The notes: generated by a model not told the origin, from the sequence alone. Shown: positions 9,369 to 19,856, numbered from the stretch's first letter. The stretch is 64,000 bases of DNA from an uncultured Anaerolineae bacterium (GCA_937120535.1 CAKZJX010000120.1:19098-83097), one strand, 5' to 3'. Numbers and translations are program-made.

Positions 9369-9992
9369 CTACCCTAGCGGGGTTAGATTGATCTCAATCA
9401 TACAGGCTGGATGACCCTGAGCGATACAGGCAGTTTCTTGCACATCAAATATCTTACCATTACTCAGCCAATACAGGGACTCTTGTAACAAGCCCACGGC
9501 CAAATGACAAACCGGCCCCTCTGCCTGACGTTGCCAACACAGCGGACAGCGCTCGATGATCCACAGCAATTTTCCTTCCCTTTCTTCTAGGCGCACGCGC
9601 TGGTCGGTGTGGCTATTGAACAGTTCTGCTAGTGCTTCTCCTCCCTGGCGCAGTTTCGTCTTCAAGGGCAACAGGCGGAATGTGTTCTCAAAGACCCCCA
9701 GCTGCGCGCCATAGTGACGAATGCCATATTTGAAGGCCACACGGCCGGCGCGCAGAGCCACTCCGCGTCCGCTATGAGAGCCATAGATTTGTTCTAGAGC
9801 GTCCAACAGACGGCTCAGGGTGGAGAAGGGGAAAGCCAGTTGAGAGTCGTAGGGGGGGTAGTTGGCGATCAGGTCGGCGCAGCCGGCCCGGCTTAGCAGG
9901 GTGCGCACGTCGTTTTCTCCGATCACTTCCTCCAGAGATTCCAGGAGAATACGTCCCATGGAATTCGGATAGAAGAAGGAAGGAGGGGTCAT
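9369..9992 (-). CDS. V4R (4-vinyl reductase) domain protein
   Basis: The 207-residue protein consists almost wholly of a V4R-type domain. Its C-terminal half has the family's pattern: a CPLCWQR cysteine pair, then a helix, then FDVQETACIAQGHPACMIEI with two further Cys. V4R domains bind small molecules: hydrocarbons in the XylR/DmpR activators, pigments near BchJ. The start is the ATG at 9992, which overlaps the TGA of the preceding hydrolase by 4 nt (ATGA); an in-frame extension upstream would overlap the hydrolase gene and is not favoured. Placed beside an acyl-ACP reductase homologue, it may sense a lipid-derived ligand; that is inference. Confidence 0.8.
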   Translation of the reverse strand: MTPPSFFYPNSMGRILLESLEEVIGENDVRTLLSRAGCADLIANYPPYDSQLAFPFSTLSRLLDALEQIYGSHSGRGVALRAGRVAFKYGIRHYGAQLGVFENTFRLLPLKTKLRQGGEALAELFNSHTDQRVRLEEREGKLLWIIERCPLCWQRQAEGPVCHLAVGLLQESLYWLSNGKIFDVQETACIAQGHPACMIEINLTPLG

Positions 9993-10828
9993 AAGGTGAT
10001 GTTCTCCGGTCGAGCCGCTTGTTGCTGGAGAGGCGTGGTGCGGTGTTCGTCCAGGAAGGCCTGTAGGTGACGGCTGAAGTTGAGCGGCTCCTCCAACATC
10101 GGGAAGTGGCCGGCGTTCTCGAATCGGACGATGCGAGCATGTGGGATGCCGTTCAACAACACTTGCCATTGGCGTGGATCAACTACTTTATCCTTATCTC
10201 CATAGATACCCATGGTGGGCGCCTTGATCTTGTGGAGTGACGAACGCAGGTCCGTGCGGCGCAAGGAGGCAATGCTCAGCAAGAACGACTCCAGCGTGGT
10301 GCGCGAAATATCGCGATCGATCATGTCGGGAAAGCGAGGGTCAGAGCAGATCACACGTGAGTAATGGTAGCGCATCCAGGCTCGGAAGACGCCCATCATA
10401 TTGAAAAGGATTAGAGCATTCAGACGATATCCTGCTAACTTCAACAGATGGGCCAAGGATGAACCCACAATCGGCGATCCCACCACGATCACCTTGCTGA
10501 TGCGCTCAGGATATTGGATCGCCGCCATCAAGCTCACGGTCCCCCCCATGCTATGGCCAACCAATGGCGCCCGCACGATCCCCAATTGCTCCATGAACTG
10601 TCCAACCATGCTGACGAAGTCGTGGACGGTGTAGGTATCGCGCTTTTTGCCCGATTCACCGAAGCCCCAGAAATCCAGGGCGTAGGTGCGATAGAATTTT
10701 CCCAAGTACGACATCGTATCCTGCCATAGCCCCCACGAACCTAACCAGCCATGGAGCAGAATCACAGGGCGTCCACGGCCGTATACTTCGTAATGAACAA
10801 TGCCTTGATCGGTCGTAATGGAAGACAC
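9989..10828 (-). CDS. Alpha/beta hydrolase
   Basis: The 279-residue protein is a canonical alpha/beta hydrolase. It has the oxyanion-hole motif LLHGWLGS (24-31), the nucleophile elbow GHSMGG with Ser93, an acid in GDKDKVV (Asp211 or Asp213), and His241 in NAGHFPMLEEP. A lid region of about 60 residues (about 125-185) is rich in aromatic and basic residues, suggesting a hydrophobic substrate. No signal peptide is seen, so it is cytoplasmic. It follows the small GTPase gene after 119 nt and overlaps the V4R gene by 4 nt. Substrate unknown; a thioesterase or ester hydrolase acting on acyl compounds would fit the neighbouring reductase. Confidence 0.85.
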   Translation of the reverse strand: MSSITTDQGIVHYEVYGRGRPVILLHGWLGSWGLWQDTMSYLGKFYRTYALDFWGFGESGKKRDTYTVHDFVSMVGQFMEQLGIVRAPLVGHSMGGTVSLMAAIQYPERISKVIVVGSPIVGSSLAHLLKLAGYRLNALILFNMMGVFRAWMRYHYSRVICSDPRFPDMIDRDISRTTLESFLLSIASLRRTDLRSSLHKIKAPTMGIYGDKDKVVDPRQWQVLLNGIPHARIVRFENAGHFPMLEEPLNFSRHLQAFLDEHRTTPLQQQAARPENITL

Positions 10829-10947
10829 GGCTACTGCTTCTCGACGGGAGATCGGCTACGATAGAGACGAAGGCTGTTCCGCCAACAGGAAGGGAACGGT
10901 CTTCGTATAGAAGGTCACTGAGGCTATCGAAAGATACCTCCAAGCAT

Positions 10948-11487
10948 TCATTCATCCGATTCGATTTCTGCCAAGATGCTGTAGAGGAGAGCCAACAGGA
11001 CTTCTTTTACCGACTCACGATCGGTGGCCACACAGGGCAGGATTTTGGTTTTAGCGTCCAAGCGCAGCGCATGGCGCATATCCTCCACATCCCAAGCCCC
11101 TTCTTTATCTTGTTTATTAGCGGCAACGACATAGGGGGTAGGGGCATAAGCGCGAAAGGTTTCTAGAATGCTGCGGGCTTCACGGAAGGTTTCGGGACGA
11201 GTGCTGTCTACCATGACAATGAAGCCGAGCATGCCCTCTGAAAGGATCTCCCACATGAAGTCAAAGCGCTTTTGGCCGGGGGTGCCAAACAGGTAAAGCA
11301 CCAGGTCTTCATCCACAGTGATCCGACCGAAGTCCATCGCCACCGTCGTCATATCCTTGATGGAACGCTCTTCGCGCGTGCTCAGTTTACGCTCCGTGGA
11401 GACGACGTCGATCTCGCTCACCGATCGAATGAACTGGGTCTTGCCGGCATTGAAGGGGCCTGTGACCACCATCTTAACTGTTTGCAT
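10948..11487 (-). CDS. Small Ras-like GTPase (MglA / COG2229-like)
   Basis: The 179-residue protein has a P-loop GPFNAGKT (10-17), a switch-I Thr region DMTTVAMDFG (45-54), GTPGQKRF in place of DTAGQ (68-75), and the guanine-specificity motif NKQD (124-127). This combination is typical of the bacterial Ras-like GTPases related to MglA and to the conservon protein CvnD. There is no membrane anchor motif. It starts 28 nt after the DUF4388 gene, a pairing often met in bacteria with GTPase-controlled polarity or signalling. No separate roadblock/MglB gene is present in this window, so the DUF4388 protein is the best candidate partner. Confidence 0.9.
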   Translation of the reverse strand: MQTVKMVVTGPFNAGKTQFIRSVSEIDVVSTERKLSTREERSIKDMTTVAMDFGRITVDEDLVLYLFGTPGQKRFDFMWEILSEGMLGFIVMVDSTRPETFREARSILETFRAYAPTPYVVAANKQDKEGAWDVEDMRHALRLDAKTKILPCVATDRESVKEVLLALLYSILAEIESDE

Positions 11488-11515
11488 AAGTCCCGATTCC
11501 TTATCTAGTGTAGAT

Positions 11516-12322
11516 TTACAATGAGCGAATACGCCCGATAAGCCGATTGACTAGAGATTTTTGTTCTTCCCGATCTTCGCTGGGGAAGGTGCGCACCGGC
11601 GTAGGCGGTTTAATACCTTCTGGGCGGACAATTTCCACCAGCCCAGCTTGCAACAAGCCGTATACGATACGGCGAATTTCTAGATCGCTCATTTTGTTGG
11701 CGGCTGCGATCTGACGGATGGTGTTCTTGGGGTTGATATACGAGACGACTCGCCACTCTTCGACGCTCAGGTTGATGTTCTTCAGAGGACGATCGGTGAA
11801 CTTCAAGGCCATATCCAGGCTGGGAATCTCGTCCTGTAACTGTTCCCATTCGCGCAACTGTCGCGCTCCTTCAATGATAATGTTCTCTAGTTCAATTCGC
11901 ACCGTGATGCGGTCGTCGGGGGGTAAGAGGTTTGGTTCAAATCGGAAAAAGCCCTCGACCCAGGTGAACAAACGACGGACCACATCGGTGTAGTAAGCCT
12001 GTAAGCTAGTGAGGATTTCGTCTTGTTGGATATAGCCAGCGTTGATGAGCATCAAGCCGAGTTCCTTGTCACTTACATGGCCAGCTCGTTCGATCAGAGC
12101 GCGATATTGGTTGACGGTCAGGCGGCTGGCACGGTGCAAGATGGAAGCCAATCGATTGTCCTCGTTTCCAATTCGGGCGTAGGATAATCTGCCGTCCCGA
12201 AACGATACATGAGCCTGTTCGTTTGGCCCATCCACCACCAGCGTGCCGGTCTTTTTGGCCAAGTTGATCAGGTTGAGCAATTGGATGACTGTGAAGTCTC
12301 GAAGGTTACCGCGTAGCGCCAT
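11516..12322 (-). CDS. DUF4388 (PATAN-type) domain protein
   Basis: The 268-residue protein opens with a DUF4388 domain (about 1-95; MALRGNLRDFTVIQLLNLINLAKKTG, then VSFRDGRLSYARIG). A middle helical part (about 96-190) is rich in charged residues, and a probable winged-helix segment (about 195-245, IRQIAAANKMSDLEIRRIVYGLLQAGLVEIV) is followed by a basic tail. DUF4388 proteins occur with two-component systems and Ras-like GTPases and mediate protein contacts. It is the first gene of the minus-strand operon behind the promoter at 12358-12386. Confidence 0.85.
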   Translation of the reverse strand: MALRGNLRDFTVIQLLNLINLAKKTGTLVVDGPNEQAHVSFRDGRLSYARIGNEDNRLASILHRASRLTVNQYRALIERAGHVSDKELGLMLINAGYIQQDEILTSLQAYYTDVVRRLFTWVEGFFRFEPNLLPPDDRITVRIELENIIIEGARQLREWEQLQDEIPSLDMALKFTDRPLKNINLSVEEWRVVSYINPKNTIRQIAAANKMSDLEIRRIVYGLLQAGLVEIVRPEGIKPPTPVRTFPSEDREEQKSLVNRLIGRIRSL

Positions 12323-12335
12323 TGGGCCTCGATAA

Positions 12336-12351
12336 ATCCCCGAGCGGGGAT
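12336..12351 (-). promoter_or_regulatory. 16-bp inverted repeat at the transcription start of the DUF4388-GTPase operon
   Basis: ATCCCCGAGCGGGGAT has 7-bp perfect arms and a 2-bp centre. It lies 6 nt downstream of the -10 box and 14 nt upstream of the start codon, so it covers the expected transcription start. With only 2 nt between the arms it is better read as a DNA operator than as an RNA hairpin. The binding protein is unknown. Confidence 0.5.
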
Positions 12352-12357
12352 GCGAAA

Positions 12358-12386
12358 ATTATACATGCAAGCATAGGATGCGTCAA
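12358..12386 (-). promoter_or_regulatory. Sigma-70-type promoter of the DUF4388-to-GAF operon
   Basis: On the minus strand TTGACG (12381-12386) and TATAAT (12358-12363) are separated by exactly 17 nt, and the -10 box is preceded by TG. This is the best promoter I find in the window. It would give a 5' leader of about 30 nt before the DUF4388 start. Confidence 0.75.
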
Positions 12387-12399
12387 TTAACTGTGTTGT

Positions 12400-13575
12400 T
12401 TATTGAGAAAGAGAGGGATTTGCCAAAGCGAGAAGGGTCTTCTCGTAGGCTACAATCACGTGTTCTAGATCAAAAGCTTGTGCCAGTTCAAGGCTCCGCC
12501 GGCGGGCGGCAAGCAGCGCATCGGCATCCGACAACAACCACCGTAAACCGGCAGCCATGCCTTTGGTATCGTCGGCGTCGTGCAGAGAGCCGTTGCCGTC
12601 CACCAATTCCACAAAGCCGCCAGCGCGCCCGACCACCAATGCCAAGCCACAGGCTAGGGCTTGCACGCCGACCACAGGTAGCCCTTCGGAGCGAGATGGC
12701 ATAAACAGAACATCGCTCTGGCGGAATTCTTCGAGTACGCGTTCAGGTGTCGCCCAACCCAGAAGACGAACCCGATCCTTCAGTTCAAGGCGTTCGATTT
12801 CGGCCCAGACGCGCTCCCTCAGGGCACCGTCGCCGAGCATCACACATTCCCAGGGCAAATCGCGCAGGGTGGCCAAGGTGCGCAGCACCTGGAGCGGATT
12901 TTTCTGCTCGACAAGCCGGCCCGCGAAGACAATCCGCCGAGGGTGATGGAGCACGATCTCCGCAGGCGCCAACGCAGCGAGAGGGACGCCGTTGGGGATA
13001 ACTTGAATGGGCACCGGATAGGATTGCTGGGCTAGGTCGCGCGTGAAGCGACTGACAGCGATCACCTGGGCTGCGTTGTGCCAAATAGGCAGGGTGAATG
13101 GCTTGATCCAGCGAAACCAGCCGGCCGTCTTCTCTGGAACGCCACCGGGCACATCGCCGAGATGGGCCGTGAGAAGGTAGGGGATGCCCGTCAAACGCCA
13201 GAGCAACCAGGCCGCTGCACCGGCCGGAACGGCGAAATGCGCATGTAACACATCGGGCTTCTGTTCCCGAATCAATCTATAGCCGGCCCAGAGGGCTCCT
13301 AGCACAAATAGGCTCATCTCTAGCAAGCTGGCTCGATAGGGTTGCTGTCGCAATGTAGGAATGCGAAGGACCTCCACTCCCTGATCCTGTTCTCGGTACG
13401 CCAAGCCTCGGAAGTGGACAGTGAGCACCGTGACGTGGTGCCCGCGTCGGGCTAAACCTCGACAGATATCGCGTGCGGCAGCACCTCCCCCTCCCCCAAC
13501 GGGCGGATATTCGTGGATCAAAACCAAGATGCGCAGGGATGCTCGAGACACGATTTCCTCGCTGACGAGCGGCAA
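12400..13575 (-). CDS. Glycosyltransferase family 4
   Basis: The 391-residue cytoplasmic GT-B enzyme has the N-terminal glycine-rich acceptor loop EYPPVGGGGGAAARDICRGLARRGH, HAHFAVPAG, the hinge VIPNGVP and the donor site VFAGRLVEQKNP followed by SRSEGLPVVGVQALACG. The second Glu of the family's EX7E motif is replaced by Gln, an oddity that may affect donor binding. It transfers a sugar from a nucleotide donor to a glycan or lipid acceptor. It starts 3 nt after the GT2 gene and ends the glycan operon. Confidence 0.88.
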   Translation of the reverse strand: MPLVSEEIVSRASLRILVLIHEYPPVGGGGGAAARDICRGLARRGHHVTVLTVHFRGLAYREQDQGVEVLRIPTLRQQPYRASLLEMSLFVLGALWAGYRLIREQKPDVLHAHFAVPAGAAAWLLWRLTGIPYLLTAHLGDVPGGVPEKTAGWFRWIKPFTLPIWHNAAQVIAVSRFTRDLAQQSYPVPIQVIPNGVPLAALAPAEIVLHHPRRIVFAGRLVEQKNPLQVLRTLATLRDLPWECVMLGDGALRERVWAEIERLELKDRVRLLGWATPERVLEEFRQSDVLFMPSRSEGLPVVGVQALACGLALVVGRAGGFVELVDGNGSLHDADDTKGMAAGLRWLLSDADALLAARRRSLELAQAFDLEHVIVAYEKTLLALANPSLSQ

Positions 13576-13578
13576 AAA

Positions 13579-15520
<1,942 letters not shown>

Positions 15521-15531
15521 TCAGTCGTTGA

Positions 15532-15537
15532 ATTATA
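15532..15537 (-). promoter_or_regulatory. Possible internal -10 box before gmd
   Basis: A perfect TATAAT reads on the minus strand 38 nt before the gmd start, just inside the spacer after the membrane protein gene. No convincing -35 hexamer is seen at 16-18 nt, so it is a tentative internal promoter. Confidence 0.35.
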
Positions 15538-15545
15538 CCGAAAAG

Positions 15546-17162
15546 TTAGTCAGCTCTTGACCCTGAATGCTTGTTTGGTGTATGCCTGCGAGAGCGTCTC
15601 TTCCACCACCAATCTCCCACAAAAACCCCCACTGCTAGCAGAACGATCAGCAGGATCATCAGGCCGAACGGCAGTTGGGGACCCAGGCGATAGTAACGGC
15701 TGATATACCATTGAGTGAAGAAAATCAAGAAGATCGCCTCCGCGGCCAACCAACGTCCCAACCAGCGATCGCGATGGAGCCAGGCAAAGGCCGCTACCCA
15801 TGCTTGTACCCCGATCAGGATCACCCGATAACGGGGATTGTCCCATACATCCGCTCCGCCACGCAAAGCGCAGAGCAAGATCCAGATCCAGGTGATGACC
15901 AACAGCCATATCCAGAGACGACGAGAAGCATCTCGTTCTACACGAAGGATCGCAAATGGTGCGTAGAACAGAAGGGGAACCAGAGCATACCAGCCGAGCG
16001 CACGAACGATGTGCAAGGCACGTAGCAAGGGCACCGTCGGTTCGATAAATGCGGAAGGGAGCACCGGCTGTGTAGTGCCGTAGAGGATGACGAAGAGGGG
16101 ATGTAGCTCTTCCGGCATTTCTTGAAAGAGTTTCTGGACCCAACCCGAGCCGCGCACCAGTTGATAGGTGTCCCAGCGGATCGCCTGGCGCGACCAGGTC
16201 AATATCGTCCCGAATGGAGAGGAGCCAAAGGGTTGGTCGCGTTCCAACCCCCAAGCTAGCAGGTAAACTCCTGCCAGAAAGATGACTATGGCAGCGGCCA
16301 GCATGACCCATGAGAGTTGGCGATGTTCTTGGGTCACCCACATCCAGCCAGCGATCAGGATCAAGGTCAACAAGGCAATGGCCGGCGAGACGATCAGCAT
16401 TCCAAGCAAGCCGAGGAGTAACCACAGCCAGCCTTCCCGTTCGGTTGTCTTTGCTGGGCCGGTTGGAGTCGGGCGCTCGTGGGCGAGAACCCAGCCGGCC
16501 ATGGTTATGGTCACAAACGCCATCAGAAAGGGCTCGCGCATCTGCGCGCTGCCCAGCAGCAAGGATTCGGGGTACAGCGCATAGATCCAAGTGGCAAGCC
16601 GAGCCAGGCGCTGATCCCATTTGTGAGTTGATGCTTTCCAAAGAAAGGCTGCACCCAGGGTTGCCACCCAGGCCCCAAACAACACCGGCAGAAGGGGACG
16701 ATGCGCATCCGGCGAGAGATAGCGGTAAAGCAGTGTCAGCAGCGCCAACAGGCCACCATACTGATCGGAGTAGAAATTCTTGTTGAAAGCATTCCAGAGG
16801 GGCGCTTCGGATTGGGCGAGCTCCCAGGCTTGCAGGTCGCGGCGATGGGAATCGAAGAAGATATAGCCGGCCTGGTGTTGTGGGTTGGGGTGACCACCGA
16901 TCGGCAATCCCATGTACAGAGCAACGCCAAAGGCCAAGCGGAGAAAAAACGCAAGATAGAGCAAGGCAAGCAGGGATGAAACGGCAGAAGGTTGACGGGA
17001 GAGATCTGCCGCCCAGAAGGCAACAGCGCGCAGCGAGTACAAAACACCCAAGAACAGAAGGGAAAACAAGAGCCAGCCGGCCCAGCGATCGCCGGGTTGA
17101 ATGGCTGCGAGGCCAAGGCCGAGCAGCAGGCCGGCCGATATGGCAGAGGTGTGAAATCGCAT
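15546..17162 (-). CDS. Polytopic membrane protein, GT-C-like glycosyltransferase
   Basis: About 538 residues with some 11-13 hydrophobic helices. A first extracytoplasmic loop carries DSHRRDLQAWELA, which could supply the acidic motif of GT-C enzymes, followed by NFYSDQYGGLLALLTLLYR and ALYPESLLLGSAQMREPFLMAF, a pattern common in PMT/ArnT-like proteins. Such enzymes transfer sugars from polyprenyl phosphate outside the membrane. The start at 17162 (MRFHTS) fits the membrane topology; a start 14 codons upstream is possible. It lies with GT2 and gmd, which supports a glycan role; the exact reaction is unknown. Confidence 0.7.
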   Translation of the reverse strand: MRFHTSAISAGLLLGLGLAAIQPGDRWAGWLLFSLLFLGVLYSLRAVAFWAADLSRQPSAVSSLLALLYLAFFLRLAFGVALYMGLPIGGHPNPQHQAGYIFFDSHRRDLQAWELAQSEAPLWNAFNKNFYSDQYGGLLALLTLLYRYLSPDAHRPLLPVLFGAWVATLGAAFLWKASTHKWDQRLARLATWIYALYPESLLLGSAQMREPFLMAFVTITMAGWVLAHERPTPTGPAKTTEREGWLWLLLGLLGMLIVSPAIALLTLILIAGWMWVTQEHRQLSWVMLAAAIVIFLAGVYLLAWGLERDQPFGSSPFGTILTWSRQAIRWDTYQLVRGSGWVQKLFQEMPEELHPLFVILYGTTQPVLPSAFIEPTVPLLRALHIVRALGWYALVPLLFYAPFAILRVERDASRRLWIWLLVITWIWILLCALRGGADVWDNPRYRVILIGVQAWVAAFAWLHRDRWLGRWLAAEAIFLIFFTQWYISRYYRLGPQLPFGLMILLIVLLAVGVFVGDWWWKRRSRRHTPNKHSGSRAD

Positions 17163-17263
17163 GTGGTGTTTATAACACAGATGGAACGGCTTCGACAATA
17201 TCAAGCCAGCTCAGATGCTGGGGAGGGTACAGTGTCTGGGGAGGTCTACCCCGCCTGGAGGTC

Positions 17264-18145
17264 TTAAAGGAAGCGTTCTTGGTTGAGCAGGGTTTGTATC
17301 TCGGCGGGGAGAGGGGAGTGCTCGAGCGAATCGTACAGGTCCCAGGTCTCGACGTGAAGCGCTGTCTGCCCTGGTTCCAAAGTCTGCAGCGGGCCCAGGC
17401 TTTCCAATTCAATGAATTGGTCGTTGCAATAGCTTTCGGTGTTGCATCCGCCATCGGGAAAGGGCAAGCCTGGGTGAGGGTTAAACGTTTTGACGAACAG
17501 CACTCCTTCGAGGAGGTAGGCCTGCCAGCCGAAGGGGTTGAAATAACCGAACTTGAACGGAGGCGAGGCGGGCATGGCGCGCACCAACGCAACGCGGTCG
17601 TACAGGATCAGGCGGGGATCGTTGAGGCGACTATAGGGCCAGAAGGCGAAGTGTCTGTTGGGGAGCAGTCCTTCTGGGTCGGCGTTATCGGTCGGCAGGG
17701 GAAAGATGGCCACGCCGCCCAGGCGAAACATGGTCAACGCCCAGGGGGCGAGTTGGATCGGCCACGGGCCATCGTTGCGCAGTTCGTGTTGCAAGATCAC
17801 TTGTGGGCGTTCGGGGTTGAGGCGGATCTCCAAGCTCTTGGCGATCTGGGTCCAGGGCTCAGCCGGCCGATCGAGTCGTATCCCATTCGCCGTTAAGTTC
17901 ACCTGGAGGTCGCGATCCGGAATATACGTTCGCGGCATGGCTTCCGGCGCATGCCAGAGGCGATGGCCGCCGTAGAAGTGGAAATCGCCATAGGGGGTTG
18001 GGATGGCAGGGCCGGCTAGTTCAGCCAACAGGTTGGCATGGCCTTTGAGATGGAAGCGGACGATGCGCAAGGCATTGGTCAGGACATCCAGGCGTACCCA
18101 ATCATTTTCCAAGGAAAAGGTAGGGCGACCATGAAGTCCGGTCAT
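17264..18145 (-). CDS. Galactose-mutarotase-like beta-sandwich protein
   Basis: The 293-residue protein reads as an all-beta carbohydrate-binding fold: FSLENDWVRLDVLTNALRIVRFHLKGHANLLAEL at the start, YGDFHFYGGHRLWHAPEAMPRTYIPD in the first third, and many short Trp/Pro-rich strands. This resembles the DUF4380/aldose-1-epimerase superfamily. The start at 18145 is supported by GGAGG 6 nt upstream. No signal peptide is seen. Substrate is unknown; it heads the glycan gene cluster. Confidence 0.6.
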   Translation of the reverse strand: MTGLHGRPTFSLENDWVRLDVLTNALRIVRFHLKGHANLLAELAGPAIPTPYGDFHFYGGHRLWHAPEAMPRTYIPDRDLQVNLTANGIRLDRPAEPWTQIAKSLEIRLNPERPQVILQHELRNDGPWPIQLAPWALTMFRLGGVAIFPLPTDNADPEGLLPNRHFAFWPYSRLNDPRLILYDRVALVRAMPASPPFKFGYFNPFGWQAYLLEGVLFVKTFNPHPGLPFPDGGCNTESYCNDQFIELESLGPLQTLEPGQTALHVETWDLYDSLEHSPLPAEIQTLLNQERFL

Positions 18146-18264
18146 AAGAGGCCTCCGAGAAGGAAGTGGCAAACTGCGTCTGTCAGGGGATATGATACTC
18201 AAATGTAGGGAGATTGGGGGATGAAAGTGGGTCAGGGAATAGCTCAAAAATAGGCTAATAAGAA
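18146..18264. other. Intergenic region before the mutarotase-like gene
   Basis: About 120 nt with an AT-rich stretch near 18245-18275. No convincing promoter hexamer pair is seen. It joins the decayed transposase fragment on the right. Confidence 0.4.
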
Positions 18265-18690
18265 TAGGATAGCATGTCTACTAATGTCGCCGAACGGAAC
18301 GACAAAATCGGGCCGGAAAAACCGGCAGCGGCCGTCATCGGTATCGCTGCAGGCTTTTCAAGTACACTCTGGAGCCGAAAGCCCGGGCCTATCCAGAAGA
18401 AGTTCGGCGGAAAGCGATCGAGCTGGATGTGCATGGGATGAGTTTGCGTTGAATGGCACGGCATTTGGGTGTACATCATCGTACCGTTTCCTTGTGGGTC
18501 AAAGCCTACGCCGAGCAGCTACCCGACCCGCCTGTCCCAAGCAAGGTCGAGGAAGCAGAAAGACGAAAGATTCACCTTGATCGGGACCAAAAGGAGACTA
18601 ATCTTCATCATCATCCTCGTCGACCGGGTGACACGCTGCTTTTTGGGCTTTCGGGTAGTCTGGCAAAGCAAAAACAGCCAGGGAGACCCA
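18265..18690 (+). pseudogene. Decayed IS1-like transposase (copy 1)
   Basis: Pieces of an InsA/InsB-type transposase can be read in shifted frames: a damaged zinc-ribbon region (RAGKTGSGRHRYRC), PKARAYPEEVRRKAIELDVHGMSLR, an in-frame stop, then MARHLGVHHRTVSLWVKAYAEQLPDPPVPSKVEEAE, and in another frame the start of the catalytic part (FTLIGTKKRLIFIIILVDRVTRCFLG). The rest of the catalytic domain is missing. No terminal repeats are recognisable. It is a remnant, not a mobile element. A similar fragment in inverted orientation lies beyond the aminotransferase gene. Confidence 0.75.
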
Positions 18691-18704
18691 GAGAGATCTC
18701 CCTG
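18668..18704 (-). terminator. Rho-independent terminator of the aminotransferase gene
   Basis: Read on the minus strand, CAGGGAGA (18697-18704) and its complement TCTCCCTG (18679-18686) enclose a 10-nt loop and are followed by GCTGTTTTTGC. It lies 38 nt after the aminotransferase stop codon. Confidence 0.7.
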
Positions 18705-18741
18705 ACCCTATCTGCCATTCAAAAACAAAACCGATCGTCCA

Positions 18742-19815
18742 TCAGCCGGCCCGGCGACTGAACTCATCGAGCGCTTCCAATAGATGCTCGATGTCTTCCA
18801 TCTGGATCTCACCCATATGAGCGATGCGGAGCGTGACGTTCTTTAGGGCTCCATAGCCGTTAGCAATGCGCATGCCCCGCTCCAGCAGGAACTTGTTGAC
18901 TGCCGAGACCTCCCAACCGCGTTCGTTCCGAACAGTGGTCACTGTCTGAGAACGAAATCCTTCTGGCGCAAATAGGGCAAAACCACGGCCTTCTGCCCAT
19001 TCCTGCACTCGACGGGCCATTGCTGAATGGCGTGCAAAGCGATTTTCTAGCCCCTCGGCGAAAATGCGGTCAAGCTGCTTATCGAGGGCATAGATCAGCG
19101 ACATGGCCGGTGTGGCCGGAGTGGAGTCCTTCAAACGGTGACGATCCATGCGAACCAAGTCAAAGTACCAACCGCGGTTTTCCACCCTCTCGGCCTTCTT
19201 CATCGCCCGATCGGAAACCGCTCCGAGTCCCAAGCCGGGTGGCAACGCCAAACACTTCTGTGAAGCTGTCAAAACCATATCAAGACCCCAAGCATCCATC
19301 TCGATCTTGGCGCCGCCCAACGAGGAAACCGCGTCTACCAGGATCAACGTCTCTGGGGCTACTGCCCGAACCGCTTCGGCGATCTCCCGCACTGGGTTCT
19401 GTAGACCTGTGGACGTTTCGTTATGCACCACCGTCACAGCCTCAAACTGACCTCGGCGGACGGTCTCCGCTACCCGTTGTGGGTCCACCGGCTGGTCCCA
19501 CTCAAAAGCCAGTTTTTCAGCCTGTTTGCCGTTTGAGAAAGCGACCTCGTACCATCGCTCGGCAAACGCACCGTTAACACAGCACAGCACTCGCCTTTCG
19601 ACAAAATTTCGCACAGCCGCTTCTTGTAAGCCGGTCCCAGAGGAGGCCGTCAGGAAGACGCGATACTGCGTATAAAACAGCGCTTTTGATCGTTCTGAGA
19701 CGCGCTGGAACAAGGTCTCAAACTCCTTACTTCGATGAGGCAACATCGGCGCTGCCTGGGCCTGCAAAACTTCGTCGGCTACATCCACGGGGCCAGGAAC
19801 AAACATTCGAGACAT
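18742..19815 (-). CDS. Class V aminotransferase (serine-pyruvate / alanine-glyoxylate type)
   Basis: The 357-residue PLP enzyme starts with FVPGPVDVADEVLQA, the family's FxPGPxxV motif. It has ASSGTGLQEAAVRN for cofactor phosphate binding, VVHNETSTGLQNPV, the cofactor-holding Asp in LILVDAVSSLGGAK, the Schiff-base Lys in TASQKCLALPPGLG, and the C-terminal substrate Arg region TLRIAHMGEI. It moves an amino group between small amino and keto acids; alternatives are phosphoserine or 2-aminoethylphosphonate aminotransferases of the same fold. The start at 19815 is backed by GGGAGG 6 nt upstream. The gene stands alone, between two transposase remnants. Confidence 0.88.
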   Translation of the reverse strand: MSRMFVPGPVDVADEVLQAQAAPMLPHRSKEFETLFQRVSERSKALFYTQYRVFLTASSGTGLQEAAVRNFVERRVLCCVNGAFAERWYEVAFSNGKQAEKLAFEWDQPVDPQRVAETVRRGQFEAVTVVHNETSTGLQNPVREIAEAVRAVAPETLILVDAVSSLGGAKIEMDAWGLDMVLTASQKCLALPPGLGLGAVSDRAMKKAERVENRGWYFDLVRMDRHRLKDSTPATPAMSLIYALDKQLDRIFAEGLENRFARHSAMARRVQEWAEGRGFALFAPEGFRSQTVTTVRNERGWEVSAVNKFLLERGMRIANGYGALKNVTLRIAHMGEIQMEDIEHLLEALDEFSRRAG

Positions 19816-19856
19816 AAAGAGCCTCCCAGAGGGCAAAGTCGAATTCGATCGGTCAG

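Noticed and set aside
9993..10169. Upstream extension of the V4R gene
   Set aside because: It would overlap the hydrolase gene by about 180 nt; the ATGA overlap start at 9992 is far more natural.
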